A DNA stretch of 64,000 bases from Phymatolithon calcareum. Taxonomy: Eukaryota; Rhodophyta; Florideophyceae; Hapalidiales. How positions within the stretch are numbered: position 1 is the stretch's first letter; each line of letters begins with the position of its first letter. The notes below the pieces were generated by a model, which was not told the DNA's origin, ran no database searches, and saw only the letters and a list, made by a program, of their open reading frames with translations. Shown piece after piece: positions 1-11,337 of this stretch. Location of the stretch: assembly GCA_977006965.1 (NCBI GenBank), contig OZ345361.1, positions 930,001 through 994,000 of the forward strand, written 5' to 3'. The position numbers were made by a program, and so were the translations under genes.

Positions 1-1440
1 GCTGAGCATCGCTGGGTGTCTGCTTCCATGGAATTTCATTTACTCTGGGCAAGGTGGTGCTGGAAATGGGGTGCGGAGTAAGGTGCTGGATACCTGAGAA
101 GCAACTGTATTCCCAGGAGATGTAAGGCACTACAGTAGCTCTCTGTACATACGTCAATCATTTTCACACTATGTAAGGTTGTCTTTGTAAACCTCTGTAA
201 AGTGCTGCATTCGAGATGCATAAGTTACCCGGAAATTAAAACAAGAACGTTGATCTCTGCTGTGATAGTGCTTCATCTGCAGTACCTTGTGTCACGTCTC
301 AAGAAAACATAGCTCCAGTCTCAAACCATCTGTTGTCTAAATCATTATTGTTTCGCTCTTCGTTAAAACATAACCCCAGTTTTGTCTTTTTCTGTATAAG
401 AGATGCATACATTACGTCAGTGGCGTACTATTAATGACTTTTTGTAAGAACAATAGCGATTTGAAAAGGCATTTAAAGAGCAATACCTGAAGCCGGTCAT
501 CAGAAAAACAGAATCTCCATATTGAACATCACCTCCAACAGAATTCTGTTCTGCAATATCATCCTTCACGGTATGAAGGGAGTTGAAGAAAAACTAGCTC
601 ATTGCTCTGAAAAGCCGACTTTGGCGTATGGGCTTCGACAAGAACAATCCACAAACGACTATACCAGAAACAGGGACAGAGTTCCCGAAGCCTCCACTCC
701 TGTTTTAGAGCTTTTGTGCAAATAACCTGGCAATACAATGGCAGAGCAGTGGAAAATTCTACTCGAAATCTATGTAAGCTCGGACATTGACGGCGAATTG
801 GAGGATACTCTTCTTCCTATTCCAGCGGTTGTGTTCTCCAATTCTCATGTCCCCCGTCATGTACATCATGACGGAGAGAAGAACGACGATTCATGTAATC
901 ACGAACACACCTCTCGATCCACGTCCATTCCTGGCCATGACCTCAAATCACCCGTCCCGGCATTATCGCTAGGTGCTCCTCCGGCTGTTGTTCGTCACCG
1001 AAATCCAAAATCAAGTCTGTTTGGAGAGAGAAGTGGGAGAAGCGAAAATTGAACCAGATCATCAGCGGAAATGGTTTCAAAGACTCAGGCCGGCGGGATG
1101 GAAGGAACTCAGGAGCCTTGAGAAATCCCGGGAAGGGTTATTTCTTGCGGCTGGCTGCTGATGTTATTCGAGAAGCTAAAAATATCAAAGACACGAACGG
1201 AATGACACTGGCCAGAAAAGCAATGCAAAACGGGGGGTGGAAAGTGTCGCAGTTGAAAAGAGAGTTACAATAGATTGTCCGTGAGCATAAAGAGAATTCT
1301 AATGGATCCAGTACCAGATCTTGGAGAGAAGCTCGCGACCGTACAGGAAGATCTATAATTTTTGCACTCGGTCGACTTTTAATAGCAACAAGTACTTTCG
1401 TTTCTTATCTCTAGTCTTTCTGGCGAGAATAGTGTTTCTA
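1..1440. other. No intact gene; decayed protein fragments
   Basis: I see no complete gene here. Positions 522-725 (+) read as a remnant of the same gene family as 2765-3500 and 54400-54960: they share an ILHGMKGVEEK-type stretch. Positions 1049-1273 (+) encode a plausible C-terminal fragment with the stretch DVIREAKNIKDTNGMTLAR followed by a stop, but I cannot name it and it has no convincing upstream exon. The rest is unassigned. Confidence 0.4.
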
Positions 1441-1450
1441 TAAACCTGGT

Positions 1451-1584
1451 GCACTAATTGTTGGTCACAACTATTAGTGCGGGTTCCTAAATAGTATACC
1501 AGGTTCCTGATTAGTGCGGTCCGCACTAATTGTTGGTTGCAGCTCGGATTTTCATGTTCCTAATTAGTGCGGTCCGCACTAATT
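1451..1584. promoter_or_regulatory. Three palindromes with a shared core upstream of the PWWP gene
   Basis: Three inverted repeats built on the core ATTAGTGC/GCACTAAT lie within 134 bp: 1451-1480 (13-bp arms, one mismatch), 1510-1530 (perfect, 10-bp arms around a single T) and 1562-1584 (perfect, 11-bp arms around a single T). The last ends about 140 bp before the PWWP ATG. The other PWWP-derived copies in the window have a different upstream sequence. They could be binding sites for a dimeric DNA-binding protein, or remains of a small foldback element; the sequence alone does not decide. Confidence 0.5.
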
Positions 1585-1722
1585 GTGGTCAGTACTGTAG
1601 GGATCAACCTCGGGGGATGCATTCCCACGATCTACGACCGCAGTCAAGGAAGGAGACCGAGGTGGCGAGACAAGGTTGCCAAGCAAGGAGAAGAACGAAG
1701 AAGAGAACGGCGGCCTGCAGCG

Positions 1723-2535
1723 ATGAGCGAATTCGTCGTGTCGAAGGTCGTGTGGGCCAAGTGCCTCGGCTGGCCGTGGTGGCCGGCCGTTGTCGTGAAT
1801 CGCACCGGGAACGAGCGGAAAGAGGACAAGCTACCAGCAGAAACCGAGCATAACCGCACGCTTATGTTCTTCAATTATGACAACATGATCGATGTTCTCA
1901 ATGTAAAGTTTCTGCTGGAGTTCACCGCGAATATGGACAAATTAAGCAACCCGCGAATGCCCAAGAAGTATGCCGAAGATGTGCTGAAGGCGGCACAGGA
2001 AGCGTGTGAGTTCTTACACAATCATGGCCGCGATGCGGAGCGCACGAAGGTCAATCAACCTACTTTCAAGGCGCTTACGAAATGGAAACCGGGGCAGCTG
2101 ATCGTCTCACCGACAATCGCGGATGCAGCTGGCGTGGCGAGTGTAGGGATTGGAAACACGGCTGGAAGCTCGTCTAAGGCTGGAAAATCGGGGAAGGGGA
2201 AGGAACGTTCTTCGAGCAGGCATAAGAAGTCGAAGGGCGGTGTCGATGAGGAGGATGCAGTGGAAGACGCTACTTCGACGGAAGAGCCACCACGTTTGAA
2301 CGTGAATCAAGGTACGTCTAATACAGGTCAGCCTGGGACTGCGCAGGCTGGTTCTTCTAGCAAGATGAACAAGAAGCGCCGCGTGGGTATCGGAAATGCA
2401 GAAGTGGTCGACAAGGTTGAAGTTGGGTCACTGGAGGATGCGGTCAAAACGCTGAAGGAGGAAGTCCAGTCGTTGAAGAACAGAATTGAGGCTCTGGAGG
2501 GTATGAATCCCAACTTTCCGCACGCCGCGAACTAA
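1723..2535 (+). CDS. PWWP-domain protein with C-terminal coiled coil
   Basis: This 270-residue intronless ORF starts with a PWWP domain, a chromatin reader fold that in known families binds methylated histone tails and DNA. The signature P18-W19-W20-P21 lies inside WAKCLGWPWWPAVVV. A helical region follows (about 55-125). The middle is a low-complexity Ser/Lys/Glu linker with basic clusters resembling nuclear localisation signals. The last 35 residues form a heptad-like coiled coil (LEDAVKTLKEEVQSLKNRI). The layout recalls LEDGF/HRP-type factors without proving orthology. I chose ATG 1723 because the reading frame upstream belongs to leader sequence shared with the non-coding copies. It is the only copy of this family in the window with no visible lesion. 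Its target and role are unknown. Confidence 0.75.
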   Translation: MSEFVVSKVVWAKCLGWPWWPAVVVNRTGNERKEDKLPAETEHNRTLMFFNYDNMIDVLNVKFLLEFTANMDKLSNPRMPKKYAEDVLKAAQEACEFLHNHGRDAERTKVNQPTFKALTKWKPGQLIVSPTIADAAGVASVGIGNTAGSSSKAGKSGKGKERSSSRHKKSKGGVDEEDAVEDATSTEEPPRLNVNQGTSNTGQPGTAQAGSSSKMNKKRRVGIGNAEVVDKVEVGSLEDAVKTLKEEVQSLKNRIEALEGMNPNFPHAAN

Positions 2536-2764
2536 GTTACTGTCCTTACTTCGGAAAACTTCAGCCTCTTACACTCGCCACCATTGCCATGAACGTATCA
2601 CGCGTTCTCCGTCTATGTTATCATGCCTTGTGATGCGCATCTCAAGTCACAACAGTTGAGCCAGTGCAAATGGGACCTAGTTGTATTGCTTGAGCTCATT
2701 TCCTCCATTCTTAACTACGATGACGGTATCATTTGCAAGCTGAATAAATTCACATGCTTTATTT

Positions 2765-3500
2765 CTACGGAACATCCAGTTTAGAATAGCAGCAGACCGG
2801 CATTTTAAAATTTCGTACGTCCAAGACCTTTTGGATCAGCGACTGTTGAGAACAAGTGCGCGATGAGTACTCCACTAAAATTTTACTTCTACGCCCATTC
2901 CGCCATGCAAGTATAAATTTGGCGTGTACCCGACAAAACGAATCACTGGTAATATCTACTATCGCCATATGTATCCGCGTTTACCGCCGGAGTATGTTCC
3001 TGTGCGCGCTATCCTCACCCGAACTGAGCGTCTGGAAGCTTCCGAGTAACTTAGGCCCAGCGAGTGTGCTGGAAGATGGCCTCGAGAGAGATATTGCCGC
3101 TACTTGAAACATGTTCGGCAGGAACATACGGGAGATAGCCATGAGCTTGATATAGGAGAATGGATAGTTCTTGAGTGAAGGAAAATTCGAAAAGTCCCAG
3201 GTCGGAAAGGATTTCATTGGCAATGGGAAGAGACGGTTCAAAAAGTAATGGAGCTGTTAGCGTAGGGTCAAAGCGCACGTGGACTGAACACTTATCACTT
3301 GTGAGGAATAGTAATGGTTTGCACCCACCGCTCAGCGCGACCTGGGGGTTAATGGAAAGTTGGCGTATTTCCGTCTCTTCCAGCTCGGTTTTTTTAGTGC
3401 ATCTGAAGGGCTTCTACATCGCACGGGAGACGATTTTCCAGTTGTAATTGCATCAACTCCTCTTAGAGAATAGGGATATGAGCGCGCGCGTCCAACGCAA
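2765..3500 (-). pseudogene. Decayed copy of an unidentified gene family (family F)
   Basis: Read on the minus strand, this is clearly homologous to 54160-54960 (+). Shared peptides include LSDLG-FSFTQE, GNIS, FHAKFILAWRNGR-like and a final YSKLDVP/YSKLNVP before the stop. The reading frame changes several times, so it cannot encode a full protein. I do not recognise the family. Similarity continues to about 3660, where it matches sequence on both sides of the nested insertion at 52381-54159. Confidence 0.6.
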
Positions 3501-3959
3501 ATTTGTTCAACTCCGAGCTTGCCGATTGCGTAATGCCCTAAAGTCAGGATGTCATCTGATTTCGTACAGTCAGTATGATGTCATACTGTATTCCAGAGTG
3601 GAGACTGGAACCGGTTCCTGTCACACAGTGCATATTTACTGTGGGCTAGAGTACAGTAATACTGCCAGAGGACTCAGGAGAATTTGGTTTTTGTGAAACT
3701 GAAGACTTGTCGTTTTTGGTCTTCAACCCAACCGCATTAAAGCGGCTGGAGTTAGAATTATGGTTCGGAATGACCGGTAAAACTTAGCAGAAAAACAAAG
3801 CGAGTCTTAAAATGTAAGTGTCTGTCGAGTGGGAGCCTCATTGGTCTTACTTTCCAACATAGGTCCATCTCTTCTGTAATATCCGGAATGAGCGTGGAGA
3901 ACATAGAACACTCTAAAAGTGAGAAGAATACATGGTTTCTGTTCAGCGGCCCGGAGAGC

Positions 3960-4102
3960 GTCTGGATAGAGAGCCCAACTGTTTGGGGATATTTGATGAT
4001 TTTATTTTTGAGAGCTCCCAAAGCCTCACCTTGGAGTAACGGGCCCAACTGTTTGGACTTCCTCTGCCAGTATGACTCAGTCCAGTGCAGTATTATACAT
4101 GA
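3960..4102 (-). mobile_element. 3'-terminal fragment of repeat family E
   Basis: On the minus strand this matches the 3' end of the family at 45881-46390 (CCGTTACTCC, GGTGAGGCTTTGGGAGC, then an A-rich tail). The LINE at 4103 inserted immediately next to it, so an ORF running through 3888-5054 is a chimera of two elements and not one gene. Confidence 0.6.
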
Positions 4103-5292
4103 CACGAAAGCCGGGAAGAGCGAAGTTCTTCTCTCCGAAGGCACAAGATCACCCACATTCAAGCTTTCCGGGAAAACGCTGACAAAAGTCAAAGAAGTCC
4201 CATACCTTGGCATATCAGTCAGCAGTGAGGGAGTTACCGACAAGAAAATGCTTGAACGCATCCGACAGGCCAAGATAGCAGTGTATCAGCTGAGATCCCT
4301 TGGTGTAACAGCCCGGGGACTCAGCCCCTTAAAAGCAATCAAGATGTACAAGGCCTTGATACAGCCAAGATGGGAATATGCCATGCACCTGACGCCATGG
4401 ACGACAAGAGTTCAAACAGCTATTGCAGACGTGGAGAAGACTTTTTTTGGACAAGTATTTGGTCCAATCGCAAAAAATCGAACCGCGAGACTTCGTCTTC
4501 TCTGTCGCATACATAATGCGGAAGACAGAAGATTAGTTCTAGCGTTACGAATGCTTGAACGAGCCAGAACAAGGAAAATGGGCTTGCTCGCAGTCCCAAT
4601 AGAGGAAAGAGACGTTGAGGAATTGCAATGGGTGTGTCGTGACATATCATCAATGTTACATCACGACCTATTCGAGACGGCTCTAACCTATCTCAAGCAG
4701 CGAGTTTCAGCAAAATCGTTGAGGGACCTGCTCTTTAAAGACGAAGGAGAAGGCTTGGAGGCGAGCAGAAAGAGGAATATTCCTTATGATATTCCCGGGT
4801 ATACTCCCGCCATCATCAGACTACCGAAAGCACGTCACCGCCAATTGGCGATTAAATGGGCATTCGGACGTTTTCCCCCGTTGAGTACCACACTTCTGGA
4901 AGACAAATTCGGTGAAATCGTACCAACTCTCATGAACAAGCTCGAAGTGTACCTTCAAAGATATCGACTAACAGAAGAGGAGACTAGTGAGACTGAAAAG
5001 GCACTTGACAAAGTACTATTCCTCACAATCGTCTTTTATGACGACATGGAATAGACCAAGACAAAATAGAACGGCGACGCTGAGATTCCTACGAACAGGA
5101 CAAGTGGACTCTAAGCTTTTCCCTCCACCTTCTCTGGAGGAGGGTTTTTGCAGCTAGGGCTACGACGATAGCAACGAGCTTTTGCGGGCTTTAACGGAAC
5201 TACCAAGGTAGTAGCATCTGAAACGCATCTCCCTTACAGTCTTATGAGTGTTTCTGAGGGCGTTTAATAAATTCAAAATTCAAAAAAAAAAA
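4103..5292 (+). mobile_element. 5'-truncated non-LTR retrotransposon (LINE) with 14-bp TSD
   Basis: A retrotransposed LINE 3' end. It encodes the C-terminal part of a reverse transcriptase protein from GKSEVL onward, including IQPRWEYAMHLTPW and HRQLAIKWAFGRFPPLS, and ends at 5054. An untranslated tail of about 225 bp ending AATAAATTCAAAATTC and 12 A residues follows. The 14-bp target-site duplication AGTATTATACATGA is present at 4089-4102 and 5293-5306. The RT catalytic core is missing, so this copy is dead on arrival. The same tail occurs at 17085-17150 (+) and 52381-52450 (-). Confidence 0.92.
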
Positions 5293-5329
5293 AGTATTAT
5301 ACATGAGCCGCTCTGAGTCCACTCTCCAA

Positions 5330-5720
5330 AATAACTGAATGAGTACTTTTTTGCTTATTTTTGACACAACTTATGAAACACTGAAATAGCCAATGGCGAG
5401 AGTCGTGTCGCAAATGTAACTCTCGTATCATTTTCACGACACTGAATGCATTGCAAATTGAAGTAAGGATTGCCCGAACTCTGAGCCGGATTGAACTACT
5501 GGCCGACATTGATGGTCGATTTCTGTTGCCGGGTTCACCGTGCGCCCAACTATGAACTGTGGACCGTAATGAGCTTCTCCGGTGACGGTGTAGCGTTCGC
5601 GTTTGCCGGCAGGCGATATTGCAAACACCGCAGCGACACTGGAGCAGCGTATGATTCTTGGGTTCAATGAGGACAAGGTCGTCTGTTAGGTGATGCATGC
5701 ACCCGAGTTGCACTCGCCGG
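5330..5720 (-). pseudogene. Decayed copy of repeat family G
   Basis: The minus strand carries RELHLRHD and neighbouring sequence matching 50981-51226 (+) and its continuation at 52278-52320. Frames are broken in both copies. Family unknown. The flanking stretch 5721-6290 holds nothing I can name. Confidence 0.45.
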
Positions 5721-6289
5721 TAATGTCACAAACGACCAAGGACAATGCAGACAGACCACCAGGACCTGGTCCTGTAGGGGCATGGGAGTGAAGCAGATAG
5801 TCTAAACACCACATTTTCCCTTTACGCCCAGATAAAACAGAAAATCGTGTCAAATCGCCAGAGTCGATATTCAACTTGGATTGAAAATACTTGAACGGTG
5901 GAGCGATCCTTCGGATCCTTTCCGTCCTCCTCGATAGCGTTTAAAACATACTGTGAGTCATGCTCGGCACGGTGTGGTCAGAAGATCCGTTTGACGACTG
6001 CGATATCTTTCGAATCGCGGCATCTCTCATACAGAATTGAGTCAACTATAACTTTCTCCGCGCCCAGAGTTCGAATATAGCACTCAAGTTAACGCACCGT
6101 GCGGGAGTCGGGGCCGAATCGCGGCCCTTTGAGAGCGCCACAGCGCACGGGCACCTACTTCTCGTTATTGGTGTCGTGCGTCTTTTTTGTGTATGGGAGA
6201 AAGGCAGATTTTTATTTAAAAGTTACCGCGAATCTGCCATCTATGTGCATGGAAGCTTCGAATGCAAATACGCAATGACTAGCGTTCCA

Positions 6290-7600
6290 ATTCAAAATTG
6301 GATTTATTTTCGACCTTTGAGAAGCTCTATACATATTATACACAGGGATACAGTATGCCACGCGCGACTGACATTAAAATGTGGCGTATTTCGACAAGGG
6401 AGCTGGGTTCAAGCAGCGTGTCGATGGACTCATCAGAAAACCATAAGATGATTCTCGCGGTCAGCATTACTGTGCTTCCTAGTCAACTCTTCAGTACACC
6501 TTTCGGTATCACCAACGGCCTGAGCTCGTCTTAACGAGATGGCTGCTAGAGGTTTCACTACGACGCATCCACTCCGACTGGAAGATATCCGCATCCTCAT
6601 TGGCTGCGAGAGGCGCGCAATAGCTGCTGTTCTGTTGGGTAACACGCCATCTCCCACACATGCTCCGTAATTGACTACGCATCGCCACCGCTTGCAATAG
6701 TGCTGAGAAAACCGGTGAACTCCCACTCCGTTGTGGACGGTATAAAACCCACCATCCAAGGACTCTGAGTACTCTACGAACAGCTCCCTCCACCGGCACA
6801 ACCGAGGTACTTCTCTGTGGAGAGCAACCGTACACCAACGATTTTGATTACCAATCTTTGTCCAAGCGTTGTAACGCGAACGCCGCGGTCGCCGCCCCAT
6901 GTGGAAGGCAAGTACCTAAAAACGATTGCAATCATCCATCTTTTTCCTTCTCGACTCTGACGTCTCGTTTACAAAACCCCCTCTGTGATATCACCCCGTA
7001 CGCTTTGCGTTGCACTGAACGCATCGTAAACCGCTGTGGTACCGATTGAGCGGCACAGAAGCACCACGGGCTAGAAAGAGGTAATCGTCGAAAACCAAGC
7101 AGTAGTTGGTTCCAGAAAAATGAGCAGTGCATAATGTGGAAAAAGAGAGATGCAAGCGTTCGGCGCACATCGACACGGCCTCGATGATGATCGCGACCAC
7201 CCAATGACTTGAAGGGAGAATCCACTATTAAGCAAAAGAAATGTTCGGATCGAGCAGTCAAAAGTCTTGAATTCTCGTGACAAGGTTTTTGCTGAAACTT
7301 TGATGGACGGTCGAGATGGATGGATGATGGAACTGTTGACTATGCAAACATGCAGAAGATGGCGGTGCACCTTTAGAAAATTCATAATAGCCACATTCCT
7401 ACCATATTCTCCATCGTGAAACCATGCATCGGCTCGAGTTCACGGAGCGATTTTCCAAAGTAAGACTTTCGAGATGAATAAGAGCTACTTGACGGATATT
7501 CTCAGAGATGTAAGAGAGTCGACCGAGCTCGTCGTCGCTCACGGCACAAGGGCACAGCGAACGATGTAATTTTTCACTCACTGACGGAAGGGAAACTGTC
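6290..7600 (-). pseudogene. Decayed copy of repeat family D
   Basis: The minus strand is homologous to 46440-47830 (+). Shared peptides include CNAKRTG/CIAKRTG, RYNAWTKIGNQ/SCNAWTKIGNH, a SQLR-GRWRV segment and AANEDADI/AANKDADI. Matching peptides lie in different frames in the two copies, showing many indels. The original product is unrecognised. Confidence 0.5.
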
Positions 7601-7624
7601 ATCAGACTATCTCGGTTGCATTCG

Positions 7625-8206
7625 TCAACACCGCTGTGGTCGCCAAGGCGAATGTTGGAAGTACAAATTCACTACACCTGAAGGTATTGGTACAAATTGA
7701 GAGATTTTTGTAGGTGCCTTCTTTTCTACACACCTGAGCATCAAGTGCAATCCTGGACTGTAACATGGCTCAATGGAAACGATTCCCGTGAGGTGTGTAC
7801 TAGAGATCGATACTCCAGGATCGTTGTCTTCCAAAAATGTTGCTCCCCCTTCTTCATTGTGGTGATAGATTTCTTCGCCAGTACTTAAGTGGAATGAATC
7901 TTCTTTGCAGATATTCCCCTTTATCATCGGGCCAACACGCTTATCGCGGCCAAGAGAACTTATCGAGGGAACATGCAGCGGAAGCAAAGAGGTTGTGCAA
8001 ACCCTTGCTTTCGTGCCGACTGTGTTTCTCTTCCCGTTGCTATGTTTTTCCCGGGTACGACAGCAAATCCAAACTTGTGTTTTTCGCGATTGATTGTACG
8101 ACACGAAATTTTGACCGCGATAAACGTGGAACGCTGAATCAGAGGCACGCGACTCTAGTTGCCTTCTCTCGGTGATCCGTTGGGCCACAGGGGGAACGTG
8201 CCACAT
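7625..8206 (-). pseudogene. Fragment of repeat family H
   Basis: An open stretch of 193 codons on the minus strand shares FLEDNDPG and IEPCYSPGLHL with VLEDKGRG and IEPCDSPGLTP at 45600-45810 (+). I do not recognise the protein. It may be an eroded gene body, because the similarity is at protein rather than nucleotide level. The sequence at 8240-8400 recurs at 16400-16720 as a short dispersed repeat. Confidence 0.4.
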
Positions 8207-8413
8207 ACTATTTTAGAACTTTTGTTTTCCGCTTTGCTAGTAAGATTGCTTGTCACATCCTTTTAGTGAAGGAAGGCAGAGTTTTCTGGACATCGTGATT
8301 GCTTGGATGCGACAGGCACCACGCCAGTGAGTCCCTTCGACCTCGCTGAGTTAGAGACTTTCCATCCCTTCCTGATCGCTTCTCGTTCGCCGTAAAACCA
8401 TTTCGGCGAGATT

Positions 8414-9230
8414 CTAGGCCAGATCCATCCATCTCTCGTCGTGCGCTTGCCTCAGTATCGACGGTACTTCCAAGGTTGCCGCCTTAAAGACAACGCCGAT
8501 TTTGTCCGTCTTTGCCGGCGCTGACAGCACTTCGCCGCACAACTCCGGTGTAAAGTCGCTTGGATTAACGCTCTGAACACCTGCGTTGTTCCATTTATTG
8601 TCAAAAACCGACGCTGACGGCCCATTCAACGTCACCATCATCCAACTTCGCCGATATCGCTCTTCGCTTCGCACCTTTCCTTCTTTTCGTCTCTTTCACC
8701 GGCATCTCATGCGTCATCTGGACACCGCTTTCTATCACTCCCCCTTTTCCTCTCTTCTTTTGTCGGTTTCTCTTTCTCTTTCTTTTTTTCCTCATGTCAG
8801 TCACACACTGCTGATGTTTTTCCCACACTTTTTCTCTCCTCCGGTTTTCTTGACCATTGTGACGTCGGGTTCTTGCGCGCCTGGCACTACACGTTCCTTT
8901 TCGAATTCATCGCAAATGTTTAAAATGCTTTTCAAGTCAAGTATCCGGAGATGGCCACGAAACACAGCAATATTACGCGGCCACCTCTGAATTGTTGATT
9001 TGAGATGAAGTGGCAAGGAAACACGGCTAACAAGAGTCGTCTTACGCGCATACTGGTAAAAGTTTAGCAAACGGAGGTAGTACTTGGGATGGTCAAGGGC
9101 TTGAAGGAATGTCAACTGGGGAGAACATCTTTCCGATAACTGCAACAGTGTTTCCAGCGTCCACGTTGGCCAGGCTAGCAGCGCTGAACGCAAAGCACCA
9201 ATGCTGAAAGCGTGGTAAATATGGACTTTG
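8414..9230 (-). pseudogene. Unidentified broken coding region
   Basis: Three overlapping minus-strand ORFs in different frames (8801-9193, 8601-8828, 8414-8674) look like pieces of one frame-shifted gene. The first contains ALLAWPTWTLETLLQL, echoed at 44480-44540 (+) as ALLALPTCTLEARLQL. The middle piece is a Lys/Arg-rich tract that is mirrored by the plus-strand pyrimidine run at 8740-8800. The function is not recognisable, and no start ATG was found for the first piece. Confidence 0.35.
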
Positions 9231-9369
9231 GAACATGGATGGTTGAACGGATTGTCAGATCCTCAGTAGTGGGCTGGATAGTCAGTAGACAGCCCTAGTC
9301 TGCCCTCTCCAGCCACATGTAAGAACTACCGCTCTCATCTAAGTAAAGCCCTAGTCATCCTTCAGTGCT

Positions 9370-9925
9370 AACACGGATGCAACACGAGGCCGTCGTGCAT
9401 ACGAACATACTGAAGGAAGCGGGGCTTCCAGATTATTCTCCTGACATATTGTCTGACAGAATTGCAGACTGTCTGAAGGTCTTTCAATTGGTCTTTTGGT
9501 GAGGGAGAAGAAGCCACTGGGCAGCGTTTTGCAAAAGTTAACGCAGCTTTACCGTGAGCTGGAGGCAGGCAGTATCCCCAAGACTCTTGTGCATGAAAAC
9601 CTGACCTTCTATACTCTCCTAGCTCGCATAGACTTCGACAAAGATAATGGGCTGATCCTGTTTGACTGGCAGAATTCGAGTCCCTCACATCCCCTCTGCG
9701 AATTGTTCCTAATTCATGGAGAATGGTGACACGAGGCTGTGGATTCGTACTTGAACCCTTGGGAAGATCTTTCCAGAAAGGATGATATCTCGAAAACCCT
9801 CACCGTAGTTTGTGCTCTTCGATGGTTCATTCGCATAGACGTGACGCTCAGGCTCGGTGCAATGTAAGGGCAAATGAAAGTACAGCTTGATGGCGGATGT
9901 TTTTAAGGGACGCTCCATGCGTCTT
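9370..9925 (+). pseudogene. Aminoglycoside-phosphotransferase-like pseudogene
   Basis: This is homologous to the kinase ORF at 40883-41920: AGLPDYSPDIL, KLTQLYRELEAGSIPKTLV, LILFDWQNS and FLIHGEW all match. The Brenner motif is degraded, HGDLTFHN having become HENLTFYT, which loses the catalytic Asp and the metal-binding Asn. A stop interrupts after HGEW, and another break lies near 9497. No activity is possible. The flanking stretch 9926-10395 holds nothing I can identify. Confidence 0.75.
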
Positions 9926-10403
9926 CTCGAAGCTTCGTGTCGATCTCTCGAGATTACATCCGATCTGTTGAGGTCCTGAAATCAGGAAAGAGGTAAACGG
10001 CGATAGGCGTGGGGGCTTCACATCCCATATCTCATTCGCGGAGCACCATGTTTAACACCTGGTCACGCAGATTCGTGCTGATTGTTTTTACAGCTTAGCC
10101 CCGGCTTCGCGGGGTGATGTCAAGATCTGCTTGGTGTGAGACGATTTTCAATCACCGCACAGCCTAGTAACTTCCCGCCGATCCCGGTTGCAAATTATTT
10201 CTCTTCGTTCGTGTGTAGTGCTGCACGCATCCGTTTATCTCGATCCACAAGCTGAGTATCACGTCGCACACGGTGAAGTATGTTCAGCGTCGCGTCGCGT
10301 GCTATCCTTCTTGAGAGACGACTGGAACAACGCAACGATGCCGATCACCAGTGAGTGACCGCCAGTTTTGAGAACCCGGAGGAACCGTAATGAGTACGCC
10401 GTG

Positions 10404-11337
10404 CCAGTTTTTTCTAAGTTTATTAAAAAGCCCCGCATACTTCCGAAGATATGGGCAAGGCTTCCTCAGATGCTAGCTATCTTTGTGCAGCTCACGAAAG
10501 GCCAACCGTAGTGGCGGACGGAAAACTTAGGATCAAAGGTAATCCTATCAGTCATCTTCGGGATTGTTGTGGCTTGGGCTCAACCGCTTTTTGCCTTACC
10601 TTCAGCGCGTCAATACAGGCCTTCTTCGTTCTCCATGTGTTCTATGAGTGTCTTTCTAAATAGTAAGAGCTCATCTAGCGCATTTCTGTTTCCAGTCTTT
10701 TTTCTGCTTCGAGGTCATCCCTGCTAGCGTCCGTTCAAAGGCCTCCATATGCTCTCTAGCTCTCGTGTGGAATTCTTCAGCCATACTTGCTGTTGACACA
10801 TATGGGAATCTCTCACAGGCATACTGCAGCGCGAGTAGCGGCAACACAGTTGCCTCTGCCTTACCTTGGGGAACTTGAGGATTGCTGTCCATTCTCTTGT
10901 CTTTTCGTAAGGAATCTTCCTTTTCCGCTTCGATATAAGGCGGTCTCTTTTCATTGCCAGAAATTTGGATCGAAGCGTTTGTGAGGAATGGTTTGTTTGG
11001 ATATGCTCTCTACAGCTTCACCAAACGGCTGCCCGGTCTCCATCGCGACGATATCTTCCCTTGTGTACTGCCATTCATGGTTGCAGGAGCGTCATTTAAA
11101 TACATAAGTTCCTCCGCCTTGGTCCTTCTCAGAGTTTTGAAGGCCAATATATCTCGTCGATGAGGGGCAATTTGGATCTGGCGCAGGGGACGAAGCTTAT
11201 ACGTCCTTCCTCGGACCAATGGCCTGAATAGTTGATTAAAGAATGTTAGTTCTACTTCCTTGACTGCCTTTTGCACGTCTTCTGTTCAGGGCGTTAAGTG
11301 CATTGGATACTCCCAGCGCGGCTGTACTAGCGCCGTG
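10404..11337 (-). mobile_element. 5'-truncated LINE, subfamily 2
   Basis: The minus strand encodes fragments of the same LINE C-terminus (VQPRWEYPMHLTP, KAVKEVELTFFNQLF, LALQYACERFPYVST). The 3' end AATAAACTTAGAAAAAA resembles that of 63265-64000. A possible 8-bp TSD, ACGCCGTG, flanks it at 10396-10403 and 11338-11345. The reading frame is interrupted. The flanking stretch 11346-11885 contains nothing I can name. Confidence 0.7.

Noticed and set aside
3888-5054. A 388-codon gene
   Set aside because: It crosses a LINE insertion boundary defined by a 14-bp TSD; the first 72 codons are antisense repeat family E.
8740-8800. Long pyrimidine tract as a regulatory or triplex site
   Set aside because: It is equally explained by an antisense Lys/Arg-rich coding stretch in a decayed gene; nothing favours a regulatory role.
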